NCBI GenBank assembly: GCA_027604005.1
Contig: JADGJT010000545.1
Span: 1-12,439, forward strand
From: Dinochytrium kinnereticum
Lineage: Eukaryota; Chytridiomycota; Chytridiomycetes; Chytridiales; Chytridiaceae
Length of the DNA stretch: 12,439 bases
Direction of reading: 5' to 3'
Below the pieces are notes generated by a model, which was not told where the DNA came from, made no database searches, and worked only from the letters and a program-made list of their open reading frames with translations. Below, one piece after another: positions 1 to 9,761 of the stretch (the first letter of the stretch is position 1; the number at the start of each line of letters is the position of its first letter). A program made the position numbers and the translations under genes.

Positions 1-77
1 ATGCAGCCTACTCCCCGGCCTGCTTCAACAACATCAACTTTTTCCAACCTTTTGCCATCAGTGCGCTTTACAATGAG
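1..77 (+). repeat. 77-nt perfect inverted end repeat, left arm
   Basis: Identical to the reverse complement of 12363-12439. It lies inside exon 1 of S41 copy A and encodes AAYSPACFNNINFF and the residues up to LYNE. The next base differs (G here, T in the other arm). It probably marks an assembly junction rather than a transposon-type terminal repeat. Confidence 0.97.
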
Positions 78-2144
78 GGCCGGCCACGGGATCCTCCGAG
101 AATTTTTGTGAGGGGACCTATCACTGAGGGATCGGTTTTCAGCAACTCGTTTGGGGGGCGTTTTGATAGGAAGGTTGTGGAGGGATTTGGGAAATGGAAA
201 GTGGAGGTGGGGAAGTATCGTGGGTGGGAGGTGGAGATGATTGATGGGGTGAAGGCGCTTGTGAGTTTGCTTTTTCTTTTCATCTTGGTTATGTAGAGCC
301 TGTCTGGGTAGTTCGTTGTATAGTGACTTCATTGTTGAGTTTTTCTTCTTCTGGTCATAGTATTTATTTGACCGTTCTTTTTTTTGCCCTCTCCCGCGCA
401 GGACGCCGTTCGCAGCTTCTCGGACAACTACATTGGCACAGCTCGAGACCCTGAAGCTCGATTCCACTATGCCCTTCACAGCTCCATGTTGTTGGACGGA
501 AAGCTCATGGACCGTGACGGGCGATTTTACATGGGAAACGCCTTCCCATGGGAATTCAAGCTTGAAAAGAAATACGTACTCGTCCACCCGCAGACTGGTC
601 GACGGGCCAATGTGACGGCCCCTTGGATGGGCGTGTGGACCTCGGAGAGTGTTGAATCGTCCAAGACTTATTATAAGAGGTTCTGTACTTATGAGGGGGA
701 TAACGTGCAGACCGAGGCTAGGAGGGGGATGGAGGAGGATGAGTCTTTGGTTAGGAAGACTGAGCTTGAGACTGAGACTGAGGTTGATGTTGATGGGTTT
801 AGGAATCATTTGATGGATGAGATGGACGTTGAGTCTCGCGTTGCGATTCCGAATCAGATCAAACCGTTTCAGGCGGATAATCATATGGCGTTTTATGTTC
901 TTCCTGATGGTGTTACTGGGGTGTTTAAGCTCACGACCTTTAGCTTTGATCGGAATTTTGAGAATGTTGGAAAGACTTGGGTGCCGAATATGGCAAAGGG
1001 GATTAAGGAGTTGGCGAAGAGGAAGGTTAAGAAGCTCATTATTGATTTTAGTGGGAATGGAGGTGGGTTTATTTGTGTTGGGAAGACTTTGTTGCAGGTG
1101 AGGAATCATTTATCACCGTTTTTTTCCTCTATTCTTTTCTTTTCTTTTTTTTTGTTTTTGCTTTTATAGCCATTTGCTACTTTGAGATGGCTCTATAAAA
1201 ATCCGATTAACCCGCTTTGTTGGTTTTGTGGCTGATATCACACCTTCCCGCAGTTCATGGCCCCCAAAACCGATTTCGTCCAATACGATATCCGTCTCTC
1301 TCCTGCCAACATGTTCCTGGTCGAGAACGCCCGCACGGCTGGAGTCGGTAACACCTTCCGTCTCGACACGATGGGCATCAGCGCCAAGCAGACCCTTAAC
1401 AGCGATAACCCTTACTCCATTATTGACAAGAAGAACATCAACATGATCTCCCGTGGCGGCGTGGTTGAGCCTTACTCTGGTCCTTTTGAGATTCAGTGTC
1501 CTGACCTGTTTAAACAATTCCGACCCGTCAAGCTGCCTTGGTCTAGTGAGGATATTGTTGTGCTCAGCAATGGGATGTGTGGGAGCACTTGCGCCATGAC
1601 TTCCAGAGCGATGAGGGAGAAATTGAAGATCAAGTTTTACACTTATGGAGGGTTCAATGGTGGACGGCCCTTTCAACCCACTGCGTTTGAGGGAGGATCG
1701 GTGTTGAAGTTGGAGAAGATTCTTGCGTCCACTCGTGAGATTCTGGCGATCGCGAAGAAGAAGAATGTCAAGCCTCCTAAAGGCGTGGCGCTTCCTCAAG
1801 GATTTGTTAAGCCGGTTGAGTTTTCGCAGATGCTTCTGTGGGAGTCTTATAGCTCTCATGAGGGGAATGTCACCACCCCTGACGAGTTTGTGTTTCACCC
1901 TGCTGATGGGCATGTTGTTGTCAGGGATCCGAGTGATCTTGTTAGCGTTTACAAGAAGCTGGCCAAGATGGTTGGTGCCAAGAGGAGGACTTCTCTGAAG
2001 AACGGGGAGAGTGTGGACGAGAGCAGTGGGGATAGTTATGGGTTGTTTGGTTTGGAGGAGGATAGGGAGGGTGAGAAGATGGATGAGGTCGGGGAGGGTA
2101 TCTCCTCGAGGAGTAGGTGGTTGAGGAGGAGAGCTGGTCCTTAA
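1..2144 (+). CDS. S41-family (CPAF-like) serine peptidase, copy A, 5' partial
   Basis: Exons are 1-260 (reading frame starts at base 3), 402-1097 and 1254-2144, with the TAA stop at 2142-2144. Both introns are phase 0, and 614 residues are visible. The ATG at base 1 is out of frame and is not the start, so the N-terminus and any signal peptide lie outside the window. Residues about 70-110 (KYRGWEVEMIDG, then DPEARFHYALH) look like the CPAF-related PDZ-like region. LIIDFSGNGGG (about residue 300) is the S41 Asp/Gly-rich loop. NGMCGSTCAM holds the presumed nucleophile Ser, visible residue 429, codon 1584-1586, followed by a GGxxGGRPFQ loop typical of fungal members. These enzymes are endopeptidases, usually secreted. 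The tail is an acidic linker ending in a basic segment, SRSRWLRRR. Family call is secure; substrate and activity are unknown. Its paralogue lies at 10351-12439 in opposite orientation. Confidence 0.9.
261..401 (+). other. Intron 1 of S41 copy A
   Basis: 141 nt, donor GTGAGT, acceptor GCGCAG, phase 0. Splicing joins GVKAL to DAVRSFSDNY. The same junction is used in copy B, which supports it. Confidence 0.9.
1098..1253 (+). other. Intron 2 of S41 copy A
   Basis: 156 nt, donor GTGAGG, T-rich middle, acceptor CCGCAG, phase 0. Splicing joins GKTLLQ to FMAPKTDF. Copy B has its intron at the same place but only 67 nt long and without evident sequence similarity. Confidence 0.88.
1555..1621 (+). repeat. 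67-nt perfect identity tract shared with copy B
   Basis: Matches the minus strand at 10880-10946. It covers the nucleophile Ser segment of both S41 genes, silent sites included. Confidence 0.9.
1683..1757 (+). repeat. 75-nt perfect identity tract shared with copy B
   Basis: Matches the minus strand at 10744-10818, bounded by single-base differences on both sides. Confidence 0.9.
1806..1882 (+). repeat. 77-nt perfect identity tract shared with copy B
   Basis: Matches the minus strand at 10619-10695, bounded on both sides by T/C third-position differences (1805 and 1883). Confidence 0.9.
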
Positions 2145-2987
2145 GTAACAACTTACCTTTTTTTTGTGTGTGTTTGTTTGTTCGTCTGTTGTTGTTTTGT
2201 TTTTTTTTTTGTTGCTTTTCTCCTATTTTTTCCTCGTCTTCTGGTTTAATGTTCTCGACTTATTCGTGTTGTTAGAAATCTACTTTCCTTTTTTTTGTTC
2301 ACGGCTTTTGATTGTGTTTATGTGTTTTGTATATAAATTTGTGCTTTTGTATCTTTTGAACATGTCGAATTCATTTGGTGGTTTGTCGGTAATAATAGAG
2401 ACATATCCTTATGCTTCATGAGGTCCGTATGAAACACTATGGGATTTGTTTTGCCACCTATTCTAAACTTGCTTGGCTGCTGTATAATAATAATGGCACG
2501 TAGATAACATGGCAAAAGTGGTTTGAAGGGTTGAATTCATGGCTTTTTAATATAAACTAACAGCTTAACTTGTTAACGACAGTCAAGAGAATTTCAGAAA
2601 GTCTAAGATGTCCACTCAATTATAATAAAACATAGCGAATTACCATCCTCATGTGGAAAATGGGGGGGTAAAGTGTGGAATTGATTAATGAATTGACTTT
2701 CTTTATCTTCTTGCTCAAGAACGTCTGACCTACCACCACTTCTCTGAATGAATCCCATTAAGAAACAAAAACTTTAACAAGGTAAGTACCGGCTGCATAA
2801 AGTTGTTTAATCATGAGGCCAAACTCTGGGCCAAGAACGTCACGCTGACAAATATAGTTTGAACTTGACAGAAACAAAAAGAAAAGAAAAAGAAACCAAA
2901 TCAAATCAACTAAAACCTCCCCCCTCTCATAAAATAACAAAAACAAAAAAACAAACAACAATCACAATAAACAAAGGCAACGCCTCT
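2145..2987. other. Intergenic region between two convergent genes
   Basis: 843 nt between the stop codons of S41 copy A (+) and the aldo-keto reductase (-). The first 200 nt are T-rich on the + strand and the last 130 nt are A-rich on the + strand (T-rich in the sense of the reductase), so each gene seems to run into a T-rich 3' flank. An AATAAA at 2624-2629 (+) is about 480 nt past the S41 stop, far for a poly(A) signal. I found no convincing gene, tRNA or element. Confidence 0.6.
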
Positions 2988-4176
2988 CTAAGGCACCTCT
3001 TTCCCAGCGTAAGCCTCCCAAATCGAGAACCACTGCTCCAACGATAACTTCAACGCAAACGCTCCAACAGCCGCCTCAATCCTTGCAATGTTATTCGTCC
3101 CCAACACGGGGATAGGTTGAGACGGGTGGGCCATGATCCAGGCATATGCGACTTGATCAACGGTCACTTCTTCTCCAAGAGACTCGGCGATGGTCTTGAG
3201 AGTGGATTGAACTCGCGCCACGGCGGGGTCATTGGTTGCGGCGGATTCGGAAAAGAGGCGACCGCCGGCGAGAGGGGACCAGGCCATGGGTTTGGCGCGA
3301 TGGCGAAGGAGGTGGTCGAGAGTGCCGTCCTGTTGGTTTTTGTTGTTGTTTTTGTGGGTATTGGGAGACAATTGAGGTTAGGGGTGAGATACGACGAAAA
3401 GTAGGTTCTGAAGGCAAAAAGAGAAAAAAAAAAAAAAGACGGAAGAGGGATAACGGTTGTAGCTCACATGAAGCGGTTCCAGCCTCAGAGGGTGTAGCTC
3501 AATCTGATTCGTGACCAAAGGGAATTCAAGCCTAGACTGCAACAGCTCCATCTGCGAAGTCGTGAAGTTGCTCACGCCAAAATGCTTCACAAGCCCCGCG
3601 GCCTTCAAGCTCCTAAATGCCTCCGCCACAACCTCCGGATTCATCATGGGACTGGGTCGATGAATCAACAAAATGTCCAAATGCCCAACCTTCATCGCCT
3701 CAACCGACGCCTTCACCTGAGCAACAATGTACTCCTGAGTGAGGTCGTAATGCTTCACAGAGACTCCAAGACACCGAATCCCAGTCTTGCTGATGATCTG
3801 CATGTGGGGACGAAGCGTCGGGTCCAGGGCGAGGGCTTCCCCAAAGAGCTTCTCGCAGACGTGTCCTTCTCCACCGCCGTAAATGTCTGCAGCATCAAAG
3901 GTGGTGATGCCGAGGGATAGGCAACGTCTGATACGATCGAGAACGACTTCAGGGGTTCTGGTCTCGGGTTCACCGTCGGCCAGGCGCCTGGTTATTATAT
4001 TGGGTTTAGTCTTTACTCACACTGTGTCCGGTGCACTGCCCCTATCCCATGCCAAGATGCAGCGGCCATGAGAGGGCGATTGTTGAGATCGTTGAGGGGA
4101 CTCACCAGATACCGTAGGCCATCGCTGAGACCTCTGGCCCTGCAGGGTGGATTTGGAACTTGGGGACGGCTGGCAT
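2988..4176 (-). CDS. Aldo-keto reductase, YdhF-type
   Basis: Minus-strand exons are 4106-4176, 3468-3987 and 2988-3329, giving 310 residues. The start ATG is at 4174-4176 with A at -3. Intron 1 splits the Trp24 codon (phase 2) and intron 2 is phase 0. The protein is a TIM-barrel NAD(P)H-dependent carbonyl reductase, soluble and probably cytosolic. All four expected catalytic residues are visible: Asp55 and Tyr60 in FDAADIYGG, Lys91 in IISKTGI and His133 in LLIHRP. VKHFGVSNFT, TNQIELHPL, DGTLDHL and PMAWSPLAGGRLF follow, as in Escherichia coli YdhF. Length and order match that family from end to end, including the closing -VP. The first intron falls inside the N-terminal beta-strand region, so both introns are needed to read the full barrel. 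The substrate is unknown. It shares strand with the kelch gene upstream but has its own 436-nt 5' flank. Confidence 0.92.
3330..3467 (-). other. Intron 2 of the aldo-keto reductase gene
   Basis: 138 nt, donor GTGAGC (3462-3467), long T tract on the sense strand, acceptor CAACAG, phase 0. It joins LRLEPLH to DGTLDHL, restoring the family's usual sequence. Confidence 0.9.
3988..4105 (-). other. Intron 1 of the aldo-keto reductase gene
   Basis: 118 nt, donor GTGAGT (4100-4105), acceptor ACCAG, phase 2. It joins MAYGIW to RLADG, restoring the conserved GxWRL segment of YdhF-like reductases. Confidence 0.88.
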
Positions 4177-4612
4177 GGTTAAGGACGGACTTGTTGCGTG
4201 CAAGAGAAAACTGTGAAAAGTAAAATAAAGACAAAAAATTCCTCAAACGGGACGAAACGGGGAAAGTCTCAGACCTTCCTCGCTAACTCAGAATTGGTGT
4301 GAGCCAAGATCGTGCTTTATTCAACTGCTCATCTGTTTATTATCCGAGGCAATGCGCGTGCCTCCCCCTTCCCAAAAAAAAAAAAGATCATGCCTTCGAA
4401 TAGGATGGGACCGAAACAGCAACGACTGATAAGTGATGGAGAGCAAGGAACAGAAACAAAGAAATAAAATCATAACCAATGTCAAATAGAGCAACGATCT
4501 CAAGAAAATAAATACAGGCTAATTAATAACAGAAAGAAATAATCACAGTAGTAAACACTCCAAAGTCAATTCACCGATAAAGAAGCGCAAAAGACAACTA
4601 CAACTACGGACA
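4177..4612 (-). promoter_or_regulatory. 3' flank of the kelch gene and 5' flank of the reductase gene
   Basis: 436 nt between two genes read in the same direction. It must hold the end of the kelch transcript and the promoter of the reductase. On the sense strand the kelch-proximal half is T-rich. An A/T-rich stretch lies about 40-60 nt before the reductase ATG, but no clear TATA box can be assigned. No further gene is seen. Confidence 0.4.
4316..4321 (-). terminator. Possible poly(A) signal AATAAA of the kelch gene
   Basis: AATAAA on the minus strand, about 290 nt beyond the kelch stop codon and about 140 nt before the reductase ATG. The position is plausible, but the match is only six bases. 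Confidence 0.25.
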
Positions 4613-7600
4613 TTATGGCTCCACACCTCCAGCCAACCTCGCCCTAGCTCTCAAATGAGCGGGCTTAGGCGGCGGCGAAGGCGACGTCATAGGCGAAACC
4701 CTCCCAAGTCCTCCAAACCTCCTTAAACTCGTCGATCCCGACGAGCTTCCACCTTTTGAGCTCAATGTTGAAACCGAAGACACACTCTGTCTAGGTCCCC
4801 AAGTTCTCATCCTGGTCGACATTCCAGATGACCTGGTTGTGGTGGTTGGAATGCGGGCAAGTGAACCGCCGACGGAGGATCCTTCTGATAAGGCTTGAGC
4901 ACCGGCTGCAAGACCAGCAGCGAATCCAAACGCCCAAGCGTGGAACCCAGAGTCGTCACAAGAATCATCGGGGATAAGTGCATCAGCGCCGGCAAAGAAC
5001 GCGTCCATGTCATCACCGGCAACATACTCAACATCAGAAGAATAGGTCTGTTGCTGCTGCTGATTGTGTTGCGCCCACCATGTTGCTTTCGCAAGGAACT
5101 CGGGGACAGATGATCTTGCTGACAAGGGCTGAGGAAGAGTACCTCCTGCTGAACCCGGCCGTGAGTGAGGCGTTCCCGTTCGTTGAATTGACTGCCTAGG
5201 TGATCCAAGAACAATTCCCATAGCCTCTAAATCCGCCGGGGTTCCGGGTCGCCCTGAAGCAAGAATAGCAGCAGCCTCTCCCCAAGCCCACCGATCAAAC
5301 TCTGCATCATCCGCAGTTGGAGTTTCTGGTGGAGCTAGTGGGTGAGCTGCGGTTGAGGGATTTGATATAGGAAGAAGGTGGGGTGGGTGAGACGGGGGTT
5401 TGAAAATGCTAGAGCGTATTGATGGGGATTTTGTGGAAGTGATACTTCCGTAGATGGGGGGAGGGGTACCACTTCGACCGAGGCTTGCGGAAGGGTTTGA
5501 GAATTGGCCGGAGCTGCGGGACAACGATGCGCGGGATATTAAGGATTGGCGAGTTTCTTCTGACATTGTGGCGGCAACGCGAAAGCCCTAAAAAAACGCG
5601 CGAAAAAAAAAAAGAACAAAAAAAAACAACAAAAACAAACGTTAGAAAACGAAAAAAAAAAAACAAACGGTGGATCAACAAAGTCGACCCATTAGACAAA
5701 ACACAACCAAAAAAAATTACCGCAGCATGTCCATAAGCCCAACTGGCAAACGCCGCATCATCTGTCGCAAAACCTGCCTCCCCTTCCTCCACAACATCTG
5801 AAGGTGGCCCTGCACCACTGTAAGCGTTCTCCCAAGCCTCCTGCCACTCATTCCAAGCTGTCGCAGCATTCGAGTTCTGCGATGGACTTCTCATTGATGG
5901 AGTCCCTTGTGGCAATCTCCCCCTAGACCCCTTTGATGACGTCGTATTTGACCGTGACAAAACATAATCCATCATTGATTGGCGTCGCAGAGGTGGGGGC
6001 TCCTTCCCTGGCTGGTAGGAGGATGCCTCGGAGGGCGATTTTGAGGTTATGGAGGCTTGGGAGGGGCTGCGTCGGGTGGAGAGGATCACGGGGTTTGGAG
6101 GTTGGGGACCTGGTGAGGCTTCGGTATAGAGGGTCTCGGAGCTATCTTGGTAGGTGTAGTTATTGGATGAGATGATGGAGGGGGCTTGGGATGTGGCGAG
6201 AGTCGTCTCATCGTTGGTAGAGAAGGAGTTGGGGGATATGAGAGGAGAACGAGCGGCTCGGGGGGATGAAACTGAAGAGGATGCTGGGGATAGTATTGCC
6301 GGTGAGGTATCAACGTCATAGCTTGGCATGACCATTTGAAGTTGACTTCGAGATGATGGCTTAAACGTTTTCCCGTCCCTCGCCTTCAACCACAAACCAG
6401 CCTTTGTCCTTGGCTCTGGTTTCGAGCCAGACAAAGGCTGTCCGCTCTCCCTAGCACCGGATACTATCCGTTTTCGAATCTGCCTAGGAAACCCCCTGAA
6501 AACAGCTCTTATACCTCCCTCCTTCCTAAATTTTTTCCCATTCCCATCTGAACTTGCCACCGCCTTTCCCCTCCGATTCCTTCGAACAGCAGTGACACTC
6601 CCAACAATAACTAGACCAGAAACCAACCCGATGACAACCACTCCAACCGCAATATCCATTGCGGGGCTACCAAGAAAGCTTAAAGTGGGGACAGAAGAAC
6701 TTCCGCCCCCCTTTTCAGACGTATCCGAAGCATTCCCGGTCGGACCTGGACCGGTTCCATTCCGATTCCCAGGAACGAGCCTAAAATCACTTTCTAACGT
6801 CCCAAGCTTCATTCCTGGCACCCAACCATCAAGCCAGGTTCCAGTGTTGTCATCGTCAACCGTTAGCACATGCCACCGAGCTGAAACTCCCATATTGTTG
6901 ATAATGGTGAATTCGGTTTCGTTAGATGTCCCGGGCGGGTTTTCCGACGAGAGAAATGAGAGCGGCTGAGGGATGAACGCTCGGGATTGAGTTGGGGAAG
7001 AGGGAAATAGTTCTCCACCCCATACAACCACCACACCGTCTACCGTCACTGCAGCCGGGTACGCTCTTCCCACTGGCGCAGGGGTAATGGTCACAACGCT
7101 TGTTTCAATTTCCGGCGGGGCTTCCTCATATGCGACGGGGACCTCCGCCTCCTCGGCAGCGGGCTCGACCTCACTCACCTCGACATCAACACCCTCAATC
7201 TGCACTTCAGGAACTTCTGCCTCTACCTCGGCTGCAGGTTCGGCGGGTGTGCTTGTGCTCGATTGTGGGAACAAGGGACGCCGCCTGCGAGGGACAGTCA
7301 CATTGATAGGAGCCCCCGGGGCTTCCAGAGGAGCAGCAGCGGGTGTAATCATAGGTTCAGAAACTCCGGGGGCAGCATTTTCCAATGGTTCGATTAGGGT
7401 TGGAACAGGATCAGATGGCGCCGCATCTTGGGGGAGGTTTATCCCCGCGAAAGGGTCTGATGAAGATTCGGAGGGCCCTTCAGTTGGGAGATCTGGTAGA
7501 ATGGGTAAATCGACCTGCCGTTTCCTCAACCCATCATGCCTTCTTTCCATCAACGAAGCAAACCCTTTACGAACCGACGACCCAATCCCCTCCGCAACAC

Positions 7601-9761
7601 GAACCGCCATCGACCCAACCTCCCTATCATCATCGTCAGTAGCAACTTCCATCACAGGTTGAACGCTTCCCTCAAGGTTAGCTAGCTTCAATGTCCTTTC
7701 AGGGTCAAACTGCGCACCCTTTGGCCCCATCACTGACTTCGCTAAAGCAAGGTTTTGGGCTAACGCTTTGTTTAGATTTTTGAGGTACTCCGTTCGTTTG
7801 CGAGATTGAAAAGGGGTGATGAGTGCGTCGGAGGTTGGGATTGGGCGCCAGAGGAGCTGGGGAAGGACTGAGGCGTCGAGGTACCAGACATTATCGGGAT
7901 GGAGACCGGATGAGGGGTCCCAGCCACCGAATAGGTATATTCGTTGCTTTGAGATGTCGGTCGTAAGACGGGCACCTTCACGGGGGTTCGGAGGGTCGCT
8001 TGAGCTGATGCAATTGGAATGAAGTTAATAGTCGTGTAACAAAAGGTAAGTCAGGAAGACGCGAAAAACAACGACAACAAAAAGTAGGGCATGAGAGAAT
8101 GACTGGAGAAGAGATCGTTGTCAAAAGAATAAAATTACGAGGAGATATTATACGAACCCAGGGTACAACGGGCAAGGCACATAAGCTAGGGCTGTGGTAT
8201 TGAAAACCGAACACCGATTTGTGGGAGACGATCCCAAAGCGTTCAGCTTCCCGACACCTCTCCGATCCCTCCCAAAACAGATCACAAAAGCATCCACAAA
8301 AAACTCGTAAGCCATGTTCACAATCCCGTCCGGATTCCAAAAATCATTAGAATTCCCAGGCACAACCGTCCACTCATTCGAATTCAAATCAAGCACGTGA
8401 ACGTCTGTGTCCACTGCGTAGAGCATTGACACGGGCTTGGAAACACCGGGGGTGGCCACAGGGAAGACCGTCACCGTGAAGGTTGATGTCACTGTGACGG
8501 TTGTTGTCGTGCCTCCAACCGCTTTGGTCACAGTTGACACTTTGACTCCGACTTTGACGGATGGCTGCGACTTTTTGGCTGCGACAGTGGTGGTAGGCCT
8601 TTTGCCGGCGGCTTTTGAGGCTTTTAAGGGTGTCGTTGGTTTCGCTTTCTTGGAACCGACCAGATTTTGAAGGCTGGTGGCCGGTCCTGCGGTGCCACCA
8701 ACAAAGGTTTTAGTAGTGGTTGGAAGAGCCGGAATTGCCGCCGCATATCTTGTTGAAGACACGGGCAACTTTTTGGGTTTGGGTGAGGATTTTAATGGAG
8801 ACGGTGTGGCGACGTGTTTACTTGCAGCGGTCTTCTTGTAAGGGGTGGTTGGCTTTATAGTCGTGGATGGCTTTTTGACGACTGGCTTGACTGAAGGAGA
8901 AGGCCTTTTGAAGATATCATCAACACCATCATCCGGGCTGGCCAGATTGGATGCATTGATTTCCTCCATACCAGGCGCAATCCCCGTCGACAGGATCATG
9001 TTTGGAATAACAGCACCTCCAAACACAAAAGCCCTATTGGTAGCAGGATCATAAGCGGCCGCATGATGATATCGAGGGCTCGGGACACTTCCGGTCGTTT
9101 CCAACGCTGTGTAAGTGTTGAACCGCAAATCCAATATTCCTATATGATGAGCGGCATGCTCAGAGTCCTCTGTCACGGCCGTTTTCCCCACAGAGGCACC
9201 AAACACGATCAAGATCTTATCGTCCGAAATAACATGCGCAGAGTGACCAATGAGCCCAACGGTTTGAGGAGCCACCAGATCTGTCTCCCTGTACCAAGCG
9301 AGCTTTGGCGGGTCAACGGCATGATTTGTAGCGACGAAAAGAACACCTCCGTCAGAGCCTTCAGAGATTTGCCGGTCTGATGAGGTGGCGTTGGATGAAC
9401 CAGAAGTGCTTTCTGAGGTGGTGTTGAGGATGGCTGGGTAGCTACCTCCCACCACCACAAAGGCCTGTAGATAAGGGGACCAGCTCCATGTTGAGTTAGC
9501 TAAAGGTGGCGGATTCCCGATCAGGATCTTTTCCGAGTGGACGACGGTGGGGAGTGTGGCAGCTGATAGTGATAGGAGAAGAAATCCAATGGTGGAGATG
9601 TAGCATCGGGATATGAGAGACCATGAAGTGGTCGAGGTATTATGCGGCAAAAGGTGATCGGTCTCCATTTCATCCACTGCATCGCAGTCATCCTTCCCCA
9701 GATTAGAATCCAATTGGGCAGTCACTCCGCTCCACAGCGGCAGCCTCCAACCCAGCACCAT
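4613..9761 (-). CDS. Kelch-propeller single-pass membrane protein with long cytoplasmic tail
   Basis: Minus-strand exons are 8158-9761, 5721-8004 and 4613-5587, giving 1620 residues. A hydrophobic segment at about 54-76 is a signal peptide or anchor. Met32 (codon at 9668) would give a more ordinary 22-residue n-region and may be the true start. Kelch-like blades: SWSPYLQAFVVVGG (about 93-106), GHSAHVISDDKILIVFGA, SPRYHHAAAYDP to FVFGG (about 228-249), YAVDTDVHVLDLNSNEW (about 448-464), REGARL to YLFGGWD (543-564) and GRAYPAAVTVDGVVVVWGG (847-865). A Lys/Thr/Pro-rich insert (about 285-442) and an acidic insert (about 593-845) interrupt the propeller. A 25-residue transmembrane helix (984-1008) is followed by RRNRR. 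The 612-residue tail is Ser/Pro-rich with many S/T-P sites and carries three DDxxFxxWAxGxAA motifs. Exon 3 could be read as a separate gene from its internal ATG at 5566, but frame and motif continue across the splice. I infer a surface or endomembrane receptor or adhesion role. Confidence 0.85.
4910..4957 (-). repeat. Tail motif copy 3, DDSGFHAWAFGFAAGL
   Basis: Residues 1507-1522 of the kelch membrane protein. Same spacing as the other two copies: DD, Phe at +4, Trp at +7, Ala at +8, aromatic at +9, Gly at +10, Ala-Ala at +12/+13, counting the first D as 0. An Ala/Gly-rich helix-like stretch follows. Confidence 0.75.
5264..5311 (-). repeat. Tail motif copy 2, DDAEFDRWAWGEAAAI
   Basis: Residues 1389-1404 of the kelch membrane protein, inside a Pro/Thr/Ser-rich region of low complexity, so the motif stands out as the only ordered-looking segment nearby. 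Confidence 0.75.
5573..5762 (-). repeat. Tail motif copy 1, DDAAFASWAYGHAA then GF, split by an intron
   Basis: Residues 1283-1296 lie at the end of exon 2 (5721-5762), and the G-F that completes the motif comes from the first codons of exon 3 (5582-5587). The match of GHAA-GF to GFAA-GL in copy 3 supports both the splice and the motif. Confidence 0.72.
5588..5720 (-). other. Intron 2 of the kelch gene
   Basis: 133 nt, donor GTAATT, long T and TG-rich tracts, acceptor TTTTAG, phase 0. Without splicing the frame reads into a hydrophobic Phe-rich stretch and loses the second half of the tail. Confidence 0.8.
8005..8157 (-). other. Intron 1 of the kelch gene
   Basis: 153 nt, donor GTTCGT (8152-8157), acceptor ATCAG, phase 2. 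A branch-like CTATTAAC lies about 25 nt before the acceptor. Splicing gives YPG-SSDPPNPREGARL, which leads into a kelch blade. The donor is weak, but it is the only nearby one I found that keeps the frame with this acceptor. Confidence 0.7.

Noticed and set aside
1164..1913. Open frame of 249 codons antisense to S41 exon 3, with a matching 258-codon one at 10588-11364 opposite copy B
   Set aside because: Both are mirror images of conserved coding sequence in the two paralogues. Conservation follows from the sense strand, and the protein has no recognisable domain.
2164..2421. 85-codon Phe/Leu/Val-rich frame after S41 copy A, resembling membrane segments
   Set aside because: The hydrophobicity comes from T-rich DNA of the 3' flank, which always reads as Phe/Leu/Val.
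4613..5566. A separate Ser/Pro-rich gene starting at the ATG at 5566
   Set aside because: A phase-0 intron joins it to the kelch exon 2, seven further in-frame codons precede the ATG, and the tail motif continues across the junction.
7087..7662. 191-codon frame on the plus strand inside the kelch gene
   Set aside because: Ser/Thr/Gly/Ala-rich shadow of the acidic, Pro/Ala-rich insert on the other strand; low complexity on one strand keeps the other open.
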